From: Niveispirillum sp.
GTDB lineage: Bacteria > Pseudomonadota > Alphaproteobacteria > Azospirillales > Azospirillaceae
Direction: 5' to 3'
NCBI GenBank assembly: GCA_016463045.1
Contig: JAEMSB010000212.1
Span: forward strand, 1 to 7,595
DNA: 7,595 nucleotides
Shown here piece after piece: positions 1 through 6,643 of the stretch (positions within the stretch are counted from its first letter, which is position 1; every line of letters begins with the position of its first letter). The notes under the pieces are model-generated. The model was not told where the DNA came from. It saw only the letters and a list, made by a program, of their open reading frames with translations, and ran no database searches. The position numbers and the translations under genes are program-made.

Positions 1-1148
1 GCCTTGGTCTGACCCACCCGGTACTGCACCATGCCCAGCCGCAGCCGGACGACATTGGGGGACAGCAGCTTGCCTTTCAGTGCCTGCTGCAACATCGCGA
101 TGCCCTGATCCGTCTGCCCCAGGGAGACCAGGATCATGCCCAGCTTGGCCATGGCATTGGCATCCTTGCCCGCCGCCACCTCCTGCTGCCGCGCGGTCAG
201 CCCATCCTTCTGCGCGGCCAGCTGTCTGGTGGCATAGTCGCGCAGGCGTTCATGCCGGTCCTGCTTGGGCCCCTTGCCCAGGATACCGAGCGACCAGCCG
301 CGCTCCAGAACGGCGGCGGCCTCTGCGGGCAACTCCTCCACCATGGCGCGCTGGGCCATTTCTGTGAAGGAGTCCGGGTTCTCATAGGCATTGGCCGCCA
401 GCCGCAGGCGGGCCCAGTCCAGGTCCAGCTTCTCGGGGATGGGCTTGGCCTGCTGCATGGCGTTGAACAGGCGCAGCCAGTTCTCCTTGCTGCGGTCGGT
501 GCGCAGCTGCTGCTTCAGGGTCTTGATATAGCCTTCGATATTGCCGGACCCGAATTCCGACGCCGCCTGAAGCTGCAGCACTTCCGCTGAGGGCGCGCGA
601 CCGGCCTTACGCTGATCCTCGATCAGGGCCTGGGCCAGCTTGCCGGCCTTTGCTGGTTCCTTGGCCCGGAAATAGGCCTCTGCCACCATCTGGCGGAAGG
701 CATCGCTGAGCCTGCCGGCGGCCATGGCTTTTTCCCCGAACTCCGCCGACTTGGCATAGTTGCCGGCCCGGTACCAGAGCTGCGAAAGGGTTTCCAAGGC
801 ACCCGCCTGATCGGCGGCGGATAGCGGCACCAGACTGGTCGCCGCCTCGAACGCGATGGCCGCCTTGTCGAAGCGCCCCTGCGCCTTGAAAATGGCGGCG
901 CGCGTCTGCTCTACCGCCCATTTTTCTTCCGCCGTGATGGTGGGCACGGCGGCGGCCTTGTCGATGGCGGCGAGGGCCGCGTCAAAACGGTTGGCGGCCA
1001 GCGCCTCCTTCGCCGCCTGCAGCGGCAGGCCGACCTCCCTGCTGACGGTAAGGGTTGGCGCCGCCGCCACGGGTAGCGACAGAAGCAGGCAGAGCGCGGC
1101 AGCGGACAGCAGCGAACAGGTCGGTCGGGCAAGGCGGGCGGGGCGCAT
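1..1148 (-). CDS. Exported TPR-like helical-repeat protein (partial, C-terminus beyond left edge)
   Basis: The reading frame is open from the start to the left edge, so 382 residues are visible and the C-terminus is missing. The N-terminus looks like a Sec signal peptide: Arg residues at 2, 5 and 8, a hydrophobic core at about 12-25, and an Ala-rich cleavage site near A28-A-A30. The mature part is Ala/Leu-rich and helical. It has TPR-like pairs such as AAKEALAANRFDAALAAI, a segment with AIFKAQGRFDKAAIAFEAA, and another with QLWYRAGNYAKSAEFGEKA. A last one is near the edge (KLGMILVSLGQTDQGIAMLQ). Two ATGs are adjacent (1151 and 1148). The GGAG at 1154-1157 lies 2 nt from the first and 5 nt from the second, so I chose 1148. 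TPR proteins are periplasmic or envelope scaffolds; the partner here is unknown. The gene follows the DUF2442 gene on the same strand after a 110-bp gap. No specific function can be assigned. Confidence 0.82.
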   Translation of the reverse strand, partial: MRPARLARPTCSLLSAAALCLLLSLPVAAAPTLTVSREVGLPLQAAKEALAANRFDAALAAIDKAAAVPTITAEEKWAVEQTRAAIFKAQGRFDKAAIAFEAATSLVPLSAADQAGALETLSQLWYRAGNYAKSAEFGEKAMAAGRLSDAFRQMVAEAYFRAKEPAKAGKLAQALIEDQRKAGRAPSAEVLQLQAASEFGSGNIEGYIKTLKQQLRTDRSKENWLRLFNAMQQAKPIPEKLDLDWARLRLAANAYENPDSFTEMAQRAMVEELPAEAAAVLERGWSLGILGKGPKQDRHERLRDYATRQLAAQKDGLTARQQEVAAGKDANAMAKLGMILVSLGQTDQGIAMLQQALKGKLLSPNVVRLRLGMVQYRVGQTK

Positions 1149-1258
1149 CATCACTCCGGCAGAAAGGCAGGCGGGCCGTCCGCAGGTTTTGCGTCGGATC
1201 GCGCCTGGGTTCAAGTCCCGCTTGGCCTTTGAGGTTCGGTTTGCTGGTGGGGCGGATG
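1149..1258. other. Intergenic gap between DUF2442 gene and TPR gene
   Basis: It contains the ribosome binding site GGAG (1154-1157, minus strand) of the TPR gene and a small GCGG/CCGC dyad at about 1172-1184 without a T-run. It also holds a tRNA T-arm-like 13-mer, GGGTTCAAGTCCC, at 1207-1219 on the plus strand. No acceptor stem, D-arm or anticodon arm can be folded around that 13-mer, so no tRNA gene is called. No convincing terminator or promoter is visible. Confidence 0.5.
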
Positions 1259-1513
1259 TCAGGCTGCGGTGGAGCGGGCGCTGGTCAGGTCGCCCCGACC
1301 CTCCAGCAGGCCGGGAACCGAGATATCCTCATCCAAGGCATCCCAATGCAGGCCCCGCCCGCTGGGGCTGATCATGACAGCGGCCCTTTGTTCAGGCGTG
1401 GCATGCAGTAGCCTTGGAAACCAAGCCAGCGGCACGCCAATGGTGCGGCCATCGCGCAGATCGACCCACATCGTATGGTCATCAAACCGAACTGTTTCAG
1501 CGGAAATGCCCAT
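1259..1513 (-). CDS. DUF2442 family protein, second gene of a DUF4160-DUF2442 pair
   Basis: An 84-residue protein with the family signature: a D21-G22-R23 turn, the VPLAWFPRLL stretch at 27-36 followed by HATPEQR (37-43), then a GRGLHWDALDEDISV segment at 52-66 with H56-W57 and D61-E62-D63, and a GLLEG end at 68-72. Some longer relatives (for example Nitrosomonas NE0471) carry a C-terminal helix-turn-helix domain; this short form has only the core plus a small tail. Its ATG (1513-1511) lies inside the last codons of the DUF4160 gene, a 17-base overlap. An AGAGG sits 7 nt upstream within that gene, so the two should be translated together. DUF2442 and DUF4160 genes are often neighbours in bacteria and the arrangement resembles a toxin-antitoxin pair, but no activity can be read from the sequence. 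The family call is firm; the role is unknown. Confidence 0.85.
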   Translation of the reverse strand: MGISAETVRFDDHTMWVDLRDGRTIGVPLAWFPRLLHATPEQRAAVMISPSGRGLHWDALDEDISVPGLLEGRGDLTSARSTAA

Positions 1514-1739
1514 GCCATGCCTCTTCGATCAGTGCCTTGTTTTGCTCCACGACCCGCAGCAACTGGGAGAGTTCGCGACGGGTAAAGCCTTCACTGTCAG
1601 CGATAGCAGCCTCAGGATAGAGCCAGATTTTCGCTTCTGCATCAGCTCTCTGTGCGTGAACGTGAATGGGCTCACGCGGATTGCCCTCGTTTGAGAAGAA
1701 ATGAAACCGGATTCCTTCCCATCGGAAGATGACAGGCAT
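1497..1739 (-). CDS. DUF4160 family protein, first gene of the pair
   Basis: An 80-residue protein matching DUF4160 from end to end. It has PVIFRWEGIRFHFFSNEG at 2-19, the E23-P-I-H26-V-H28 His motif, AKIWLYPE at 36-43, then GFTRREL at 51-57 and a C-terminal helix ending in W-H-G-H-F-R. The paired histidines in PxHVH are the most conserved feature and could bind metal or nucleic acid; this is inference. A GTG at 1754 would give five more residues, but AGGAG (1745-1749) lies inside that stretch and is spaced 5 nt from the ATG at 1739, so 1739 is the better start. The gene leads the pair, overlaps DUF2442 by 17 bases, and is preceded by a short dyad touching the ribosome binding site, which suggests autoregulation. 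It is small and accessory-like. It could be a toxin or a partner protein; the sequence does not decide. Confidence 0.86.
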   Translation of the reverse strand: MPVIFRWEGIRFHFFSNEGNPREPIHVHAQRADAEAKIWLYPEAAIADSEGFTRRELSQLLRVVEQNKALIEEAWHGHFR

Positions 1740-1744
1740 GACGT

Positions 1745-1749
1745 CTCCT
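1745..1749 (-). promoter_or_regulatory. Shine-Dalgarno site that sets the DUF4160 start
   Basis: AGGAG on the minus strand with a 5-nt spacer (ACGTC) to the ATG at 1739. It would lie inside the coding region if translation began at the upstream in-frame GTG (1754), which argues against that GTG. Confidence 0.75.
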
Positions 1750-1762
1750 GACACGAGGTGTC
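1750..1762. promoter_or_regulatory. Interrupted palindrome GACAC-N3-GTGTC next to DUF4160 RBS
   Basis: A perfect 5-bp inverted repeat with a 3-bp centre (GAG on plus), directly adjacent to the DUF4160 Shine-Dalgarno site. It may be an operator for the gene pair or, in the transcript, a small hairpin beside the ribosome binding site. The position is suggestive; the function is inferred. Confidence 0.4.
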
Positions 1763-1857
1763 GGATGAAGTCACCTCTTCATGAGAGTTCTGTATATGCG
1801 TCTTTATGTAAATCCATAAATGCACCCTATCCCCCCACCCCTGTCCACAAGGAAGCC
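1763..1857. promoter_or_regulatory. Divergent, partly AT-rich control region with two more dyads
   Basis: The stretch lies between the minus-strand DUF4160 gene and the plus-strand helicase. It holds ATGAAG-N6-CTTCAT (1765-1782) and TTTATG-N6-CATAAA (1803-1820), two inverted repeats of the same 6-6-6 geometry with centres 38 bp apart. A weak minus-strand promoter (TTTATG at 1820-1815, 18-bp spacer, TATACA at 1796-1791) could serve the DUF pair. No clear plus-strand promoter was recognised, although the helicase must be transcribed from here or from just downstream. Confidence 0.35.
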
Positions 1858-1941
1858 ATGCCGCCCGGCCCCTGGGCAAAATGCCGGATCGCGGGCATAG
1901 TGTGCGCCTGCGAAATCTCTTTTCTTCGAGTAGCGTTACCC

Positions 1942-4203
1942 ATGGATATGTTGCCCCCGGAGCCGTCAGTGGCGATGGACCCGGATATGGTCTTCTCTGT
2001 TGCCCGGCATCACCCGGAAGTTACCACCGTCGGCCGTCTGGGCCTGGACCGGATAGAGCAGGCGGCTGCCTATGGCATGGTGCCGCTGGGTCTGCCGCTG
2101 CCACAGGGGCGGCGCGATCTGGTGGTGATGGCGGAGCGGCGGGATGCCGTGGCGTTGGAGATCGAGGGGCTGGTGGCGCGATTGGTGCGCCGGGCCGAGT
2201 TGCTGGAACAGGGGCGCCGCGTGCTGGAGGGGACGCATGTCGCCCTGCTGGCGGCAGAAGCGAAAAGCCGGGTACGGGCGCGGGCCCATGACGAGCTGTC
2301 CTTTGCCGAGATGCCGGGGCCCATCCGCCTGGAAGTCTCCCGCAGCTTCGACATCGACGAACTGGCCGGGCTGGACGATGCCACCCTGCGTCAGCATCTG
2401 GTGGAAGACCCGCAGCTGCGTCAGCTGCTGGAAGCAGCGCTGGAGGATGTGGCGGCCCGCCTGTGGCAGCTGCATGACCTTGTGGGCGAGGCGGATGACA
2501 GCTGGACCTTCGAGAATCTGGCCCAGCGTCTCTACCGCGTTGCGCGTACCAACCATCAGCCCAATGATATCCTGCGCCGCTGGGAAGAGGTGGCGGACAC
2601 CTGGCTGCGTGAACGCGCCGTGGCGCGTGGCCGCACCTTCGTGAATACCGAGTTCGACTTCGCCAAGTTTGAAAAGCTGTTCCCCACGGCGCGTTCCATG
2701 GGGCGCAAGCTGGTGGCTGTCGTCGGTCCCACCAATTCCGGCAAGACCCACCGCGCCATGGCGGCCCTGCATGAGGCCGAACAGGGTGTCTATCTGGCTC
2801 CCCTGCGCCTTCTGGCACTGGAGGTCATGGACCGGCTGAACCGGGAGGGGACACCCACCACCTTGCTGACAGGCGAGGAGGAAATCCGCGTTCCCGGCGC
2901 CCGGCATCTGGCCTCCACCATCGAAATGCTGGACCCAGAGCAGGTGGTGGATGTCGCCGTCATCGACGAGATCCAGATGCTGGCCGACAAGGATCGCGGA
3001 TGGGCCTGGACGGCGGCGCTGATGGGGGTGGCGGCGCGCACCGTCTATCTGCTGGGCGCGCCGGAGGCGCTGCCGCTGATTGAACGGGTGGCGGGTTATC
3101 TGGGTGAACCGCTGGAGATTGTGCGGCTGGAACGCAAGCAGCCGCTGCACATGGTTGAAGAGCGGCTGGAATTTGAGGATGTGCGCAAGGGCGATGCCCT
3201 GATCGCCTTCTCCCGCCGCAATGTGCATCTGGTCCGCGACATTGTGCAGGCCAAGGGCCTGACCGCTGCCGTGATCTATGGCGCGCTGGCGCCGGAGGTG
3301 CGGCGGCGTGAGGCGGAGCGGTTTACCAATGGCGAGGCGGATGTCGTGGTCGCCACCGATGCCATCGGCATGGGCCTGAACCTGCCCATCCGCCGCGTGC
3401 TGTTCACGACACTGGAAAAGTTCGACGGGGTGGAGCAACGGGAACTGGCGCCTGCCGAGCTGAAACAGATCGCGGGCCGCGCCGGGCGCTATGGTCATCA
3501 TGAGGTTGGCGAATTCGGCGTGGTGGCCAAGGGTACGGTGCAGCAGTTGCGCACCATCTGGACCCGCCATGACCCGTCCTTCGGCTCCCGCCGGGCGCTC
3601 ACGGTGCGGCCCACCCGCGCCATGGTCGACCGGCTGGCCGGGCGTATCGGTCGGGACAGCATGATGCTGCTGATCGATTGTTTCGCTGCCGCCCGTACGA
3701 CCGGCAGCCCCTATCGCGTGGCCGATTTATCGGCCCTGCGCCGTCTGGCCCAGGCGCTGGACGAACGGGATATCGGGTTTGAACAGAAGCTGTCCCTGCT
3801 GTTCATGCCATGCGATCCCGATAAGGAAGTGGATGCCCGCTTCTTCAATCAGATCCTGCGTGCGGTCGAAAAGGATGAGCCGGTGCCGCTGGGCCTGGTC
3901 GTGCCGGCCCGCATGGAACGGCTGGATGATTATGGGCTGGAGGAACTGTCACGGTCCTGCGACCTCTATTATTGGGCCAGCCGCAAGTTTCCCCGCCTGT
4001 TTCCCGACCGTAAGGCCGTGGAGGAACGCCGGGCCGAGGTGGCGGGACGCCTGTCGGAACTGCTGGCCAGCACGGCGCGGCGCCAGCGCATGGGCGGCGG
4101 CAAGGGGCCGGGCGGTCGACCCGGTGGCGGTGTTGGTAAGCCAAAGCCGCCCCAGGGCTTTCGGGGGACGCCCAAGAAGCGCTATGGGCCACGCAAAGGG
4201 TGA
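1942..4203 (+). CDS. SUV3-like DExH-box RNA helicase
   Basis: A 753-residue superfamily 2 helicase of the SUV3 (mitochondrial SUPV3L1) type. The ATP-binding motif GPTNSGKT is at 262-269 (K268), motif II is DEIQ at 342-345, and LLGAPEAL follows near 370. Motif V is TDAIGMGLNL (472-481) and motif VI is QIAGRAGRYG (509-518). PTNSGKT, DEIQ and the following LEKFDG are hallmarks of SUV3 rather than of DEAD-box RNA helicases. Residues 1-250 form an N-terminal helical region, and about 560-700 match the SUV3 C-terminal domain. Residues 713-753 are a Gly/Arg/Lys/Pro-rich basic tail likely to bind RNA. SUV3 unwinds RNA for degradation by PNPase in mitochondria; a cytosolic RNA-turnover role here is inference. 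The frame is open to 1729, but codons before 1942 are atypical (TTT, CGA, GTA, TTA). An ATG at 1858 has AAGGA 4 nt upstream and is the main alternative; 1975 is another. Confidence 0.9.
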   Translation: MDMLPPEPSVAMDPDMVFSVARHHPEVTTVGRLGLDRIEQAAAYGMVPLGLPLPQGRRDLVVMAERRDAVALEIEGLVARLVRRAELLEQGRRVLEGTHVALLAAEAKSRVRARAHDELSFAEMPGPIRLEVSRSFDIDELAGLDDATLRQHLVEDPQLRQLLEAALEDVAARLWQLHDLVGEADDSWTFENLAQRLYRVARTNHQPNDILRRWEEVADTWLRERAVARGRTFVNTEFDFAKFEKLFPTARSMGRKLVAVVGPTNSGKTHRAMAALHEAEQGVYLAPLRLLALEVMDRLNREGTPTTLLTGEEEIRVPGARHLASTIEMLDPEQVVDVAVIDEIQMLADKDRGWAWTAALMGVAARTVYLLGAPEALPLIERVAGYLGEPLEIVRLERKQPLHMVEERLEFEDVRKGDALIAFSRRNVHLVRDIVQAKGLTAAVIYGALAPEVRRREAERFTNGEADVVVATDAIGMGLNLPIRRVLFTTLEKFDGVEQRELAPAELKQIAGRAGRYGHHEVGEFGVVAKGTVQQLRTIWTRHDPSFGSRRALTVRPTRAMVDRLAGRIGRDSMMLLIDCFAAARTTGSPYRVADLSALRRLAQALDERDIGFEQKLSLLFMPCDPDKEVDARFFNQILRAVEKDEPVPLGLVVPARMERLDDYGLEELSRSCDLYYWASRKFPRLFPDRKAVEERRAEVAGRLSELLASTARRQRMGGGKGPGGRPGGGVGKPKPPQGFRGTPKKRYGPRKG

Positions 4204-4207
4204 GGTC

Positions 4208-4223
4208 GAAACCGCTGGGTTTC
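4208..4223 (+). terminator. Weak hairpin after the helicase gene
   Basis: GAAACC-GCTG-GGTTTC is a perfect 6-bp stem with a 4-nt loop, starting 4 bases after the helicase stop codon. It is not followed by a T-run (CCTAATT follows), so an intrinsic terminator is doubtful. It may instead be a 3'-end stabilising hairpin. Confidence 0.3.
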
Positions 4224-4259
4224 CCTAATTGCCTACCGCCATTTGGGGATTTCCTATGA

Positions 4260-4322
4260 CCTGTTACCACAGGGTAAAGGATGATATATTAGAAAGCTGA
4301 ACGATCCCCCTATTAAAAGGTG
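4260..4322 (+). promoter_or_regulatory. Possible promoter and RBS of the methyltransferase gene
   Basis: In an AT-rich leader, TATATT (4285-4290) resembles a -10 box, with a poor -35 (CTGTTA, 4261-4266) 18 bp upstream. CCTGT-TACC-ACAGG (4260-4273) is a small dyad overlapping the -35 area. AAAAGGTG (4315-4322) is the ribosome binding site, 6 nt before the ATG at 4329. The RBS is convincing; the promoter is weak. Confidence 0.35.
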
Positions 4323-4328
4323 AAGGAT

Positions 4329-5249
4329 ATGTCGTTGTCCGCCAAGGTTGAAGGAAATACCGCTCAATCTTCTGGTGCTGGACAATCTTATAAATATACT
4401 GATATCTATAAATGCTATAAACGTTCGCCCTACTCATCTATAAAACACTCATCTTATTTTCATGCATATGAGGATTTATTCAGCTCGTATCGGGGCCGTG
4501 ATATCACCTTTGTCGAGGTTGGCATTCTGAACGGCGGGTCGCTGTTCATGTGGCGGGAATTTTTCGGTCCCAAGGCCCGTATCATTGGCCTGGACTTCAA
4601 TCCCGCTGCCAAAAGGTGGGAACAGGACGGGTTTGAAATCCATATCGGGGATCAGGCCAAACCGGAATTCTGGCAGGAGCTTTTCGCCAAGATCGGAAAC
4701 GTGGACATCCTGCTGGATGATGGTGGCCACACATTCGAACAGCAGATCGTGACCGTCTGCGAGGCGCTGCCCCATGTCCGGGATGGGGGCCTGATCGCGG
4801 TGGAGGATACCCACACCAGCTATTTCAAGGATTTCGGCTATCCCACCCCCTATTCCTTCATCGAATGGACGAAGGTGATCGTCGATAATATCAATTCCCG
4901 GTTCCCCGGCATCAATCAGCCCTTTTCCACGCTGCCCTACAAGGACAGTGTCTTCTCGCTGCATTTCTATGAATCGATCGTGGGTTTCAAGATCCGCCGC
5001 GACATCTGCGTGCCCAGCCACCCTGTTTCCAATGGCGCTCCCACCCGCCAGCACGAGGATTTCCGGAACAAGGACAGCCTGATCGGCACCGTGGAGGAAC
5101 GGTCAAACGCCCTGTCGCGCCGTCTGGCCTTCCTGCGCAACATGCCGTTCCTGTGGCGCACCTTGTCGGCTGCCAAGCGTGTCACGGTCACGGCGGTCGG
5201 TCGGTACTATTACAAGGCGCGGCTGCGCCGTCTGCGACACCTTTTCTGA
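4329..5249 (+). CDS. Class I SAM-dependent methyltransferase, MycE/TylF-like (sugar O-methyltransferase type)
   Basis: A 306-residue protein. The SAM-binding loop is E63-V-G65-I-L-N-G69-G70-S71. D89 (IIGLDFNP) follows strand 2. DDGGH at 130-134 and EDTHTS at 159-164 carry the acidic and His residues that in MycE/TylF-like metal-dependent O-methyltransferases line the Mg and substrate site. The N-terminal YKRSPYSSIKHSSYFHAYE (30-48) is typical of a bacterial branch often found with glycosyltransferases, so a glycan or secondary-metabolite sugar substrate is plausible but not shown. The last 50 residues are very basic with hydrophobic stretches (about 258-306), perhaps for membrane contact. A GTG at 4320 gives three more residues, but AAGGTG is properly spaced only for the ATG at 4329. 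Bases 4381-4490 are about 30% GC against about 58% just downstream, pointing to transfer or unusual selection. The gene stands alone, convergent with the next one and 8 bp from it. Confidence 0.83.
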   Translation: MSLSAKVEGNTAQSSGAGQSYKYTDIYKCYKRSPYSSIKHSSYFHAYEDLFSSYRGRDITFVEVGILNGGSLFMWREFFGPKARIIGLDFNPAAKRWEQDGFEIHIGDQAKPEFWQELFAKIGNVDILLDDGGHTFEQQIVTVCEALPHVRDGGLIAVEDTHTSYFKDFGYPTPYSFIEWTKVIVDNINSRFPGINQPFSTLPYKDSVFSLHFYESIVGFKIRRDICVPSHPVSNGAPTRQHEDFRNKDSLIGTVEERSNALSRRLAFLRNMPFLWRTLSAAKRVTVTAVGRYYYKARLRRLRHLF

Positions 5250-5257
5250 CGCTGGTT

Positions 5258-6643
5258 CTATCTCGCGGCCAGGATCGAATGGGCCAGTTTTTGCGCCTGT
5301 ACCCTGATATCGGGTACGGCGGTGATCTCCCACAGGGTGCCGCGCATGATCGGCCCCATGGCGTACAGGCCGGGCACAACCTGCCCCTCCGCATTTTTCA
5401 ACCGGGCATCTTTGTCGGTATCCAGACCCAACCGTAGCGGGTCGGGCCGCACCAGTCCCGCATCCAGAAGGCTGCGCAGCAGCGGGTCGCGGGTTCCGGC
5501 AATGTCGCCACCGGGACCGACACAGTTCACCGCATGCTGCACCGTCAATTCCTCTGCCACCCTCTGTCCGCGACGGCGCAACCGCAGGCAGAGTTCACCG
5601 CTCTCCCCGGCGCGCAGCCATTCCAGCTTGCCCGCAATTACCCGCAGACGGCCCTGCGCCATCATGGCGCGCAGCCTTTCATCGACGGGTGGTGCCAACC
5701 GGTGGCGATGCACATCCCACCAGGGCCGCAGATGCCGCAGGAAGCGGGCGCGTGCGTCAACCGGCAGAGCATGCCAATAGGGGCCGGTGGCGGCCCGCAG
5801 ACTGTCGATCACCCCATGCCATGACCGTCCCTCCGCCATGGCCGCCCGCACCGCCACCCGCACGGCGTGAAGGGACCCGGCCAGGGACGGGCTGATGGCA
5901 GGGGCCGCCTGTGGCGTGGTGGGGTGGCCTGCCGGGCCATGGCGTCGCGGCAGAAGCCCGCGCCGCGACAGGGCCAGAATCGGCCCGACATGTCCCTGAT
6001 CCGCCAGGGATAGGGCCACATCCACCATGGTCAGGCTGGTGCCCAGCAGAAGCACCCCATCCTTCTCCCCGATCCGGGAAAGCGCACCAGGAGCCCAGGG
6101 ATCGGTCTGGAAACGGAATGTGTCCAGAAGCCCCTTGTCCACGCCCGGCGGCGGGTCGGGAGGGAAGTTCCCCACGGCAAGCACCGCCCCATCAACCTCA
6201 TAGGTCCGACCGACATCGGTGGTCAGTAGAAAGCCGCCGCCGGCAGCCGGCACCAAGCCGACCGCGTCGTCGGCGACCAGGACCAGACGCCCGACGGCAT
6301 CCGACCCGGTGGCTGCCTGGGACAGCATGTCCTGCAGATACTGGCCATAGGTGGCACGCGCCACGAAGCCTGCCGGATCGGCGGTTTCATTCCGGCCACG
6401 CAGCCAGTCCAGGAAATGCCCTGGCTGGTCCGGAAAGGCCGACATGTTGCCGGCCCGGACATTGAGAAGATGCGCGCCGTGCCGCGTGCTGTAGGCGACC
6501 CCCTTGCCAAAGCCGCGTGTGCGTTCCACCAGAAGGATGCGAGGTGCCGCGGGGCCGGCGGCCAGAAGGTGCAAGGCCACCAGTGAACCACTGAAACCGG
6601 CGCCGATCACGGCAATGGAAGGGCGTCGGGTGCGATCCGTCAT
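5258..6643 (-). CDS. FAD/NAD(P)-binding protein, COG4529 (YdhS) family
   Basis: A 461-residue flavoprotein. The N-terminal Rossmann motif is G14-A-G16-F-S-G19, with E40 at the end of strand 2 (LLVER) for the FAD ribose. The family-specific stretch GKGVAYST (46-53) is followed by HLLNVRAGNMSAFP (58-71). A second nucleotide-binding segment, VLLLGTSLTMVDVALSL, lies at 197-213, followed by a SRRGLLPRRH segment. The C-terminus has LYAMGPIMRGTLWEITAVP and then D-I-R, the usual COG4529 ending. Length is normal for the family. The proteins look like NAD(P)H-linked oxidoreductases but the substrate is unknown. No signal peptide or membrane segment is seen, so it is probably cytosolic. The ATG at 6643 has AGGAA about 10 nt upstream. 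It follows an Rrf2 regulator on the same strand after 116 bp, and a palindrome near its promoter suggests control by that regulator. The stop lies 8 bp from the convergent methyltransferase stop. Confidence 0.87.
   Translation of the reverse strand: MTDRTRRPSIAVIGAGFSGSLVALHLLAAGPAAPRILLVERTRGFGKGVAYSTRHGAHLLNVRAGNMSAFPDQPGHFLDWLRGRNETADPAGFVARATYGQYLQDMLSQAATGSDAVGRLVLVADDAVGLVPAAGGGFLLTTDVGRTYEVDGAVLAVGNFPPDPPPGVDKGLLDTFRFQTDPWAPGALSRIGEKDGVLLLGTSLTMVDVALSLADQGHVGPILALSRRGLLPRRHGPAGHPTTPQAAPAISPSLAGSLHAVRVAVRAAMAEGRSWHGVIDSLRAATGPYWHALPVDARARFLRHLRPWWDVHRHRLAPPVDERLRAMMAQGRLRVIAGKLEWLRAGESGELCLRLRRRGQRVAEELTVQHAVNCVGPGGDIAGTRDPLLRSLLDAGLVRPDPLRLGLDTDKDARLKNAEGQVVPGLYAMGPIMRGTLWEITAVPDIRVQAQKLAHSILAAR

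Noticed and set aside
1165..1235. tRNA gene around the T-arm-like sequence
   Set aside because: No acceptor, D or anticodon stems pair with the expected spacing; the T-stem itself has a mismatch and a wobble pair at its base.
856..1371. Plus-strand open frame of 171 codons
   Set aside because: It is antisense to the TPR gene, with no family resemblance and Ala/Arg-rich shadow composition.
1729..1941. 71-codon N-terminal extension of the helicase in the longest open frame
   Set aside because: Codons are atypical, the sequence is low-complexity and unlike helicase N-termini, and the region holds the divergent control elements.
1966..3570. Long 534-codon open frame on the minus strand
   Set aside because: It lies wholly inside the helicase gene, has no recognisable domain, and results from the high-GC codon bias of the opposite strand.
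4320..4322. GTG start for the methyltransferase gene
   Set aside because: The only good ribosome binding site overlaps this codon and is correctly spaced for the ATG at 4329.
5216..5229. GGCGC-GGCT-GCGCC hairpin as methyltransferase terminator
   Set aside because: It lies inside the coding sequence before the stop and has no following T-run positioned for termination.
5911..6465. Plus-strand open frame of 184 codons
   Set aside because: Antisense to the flavoprotein gene; a Pro/Arg/His-rich composition typical of a shadow frame.
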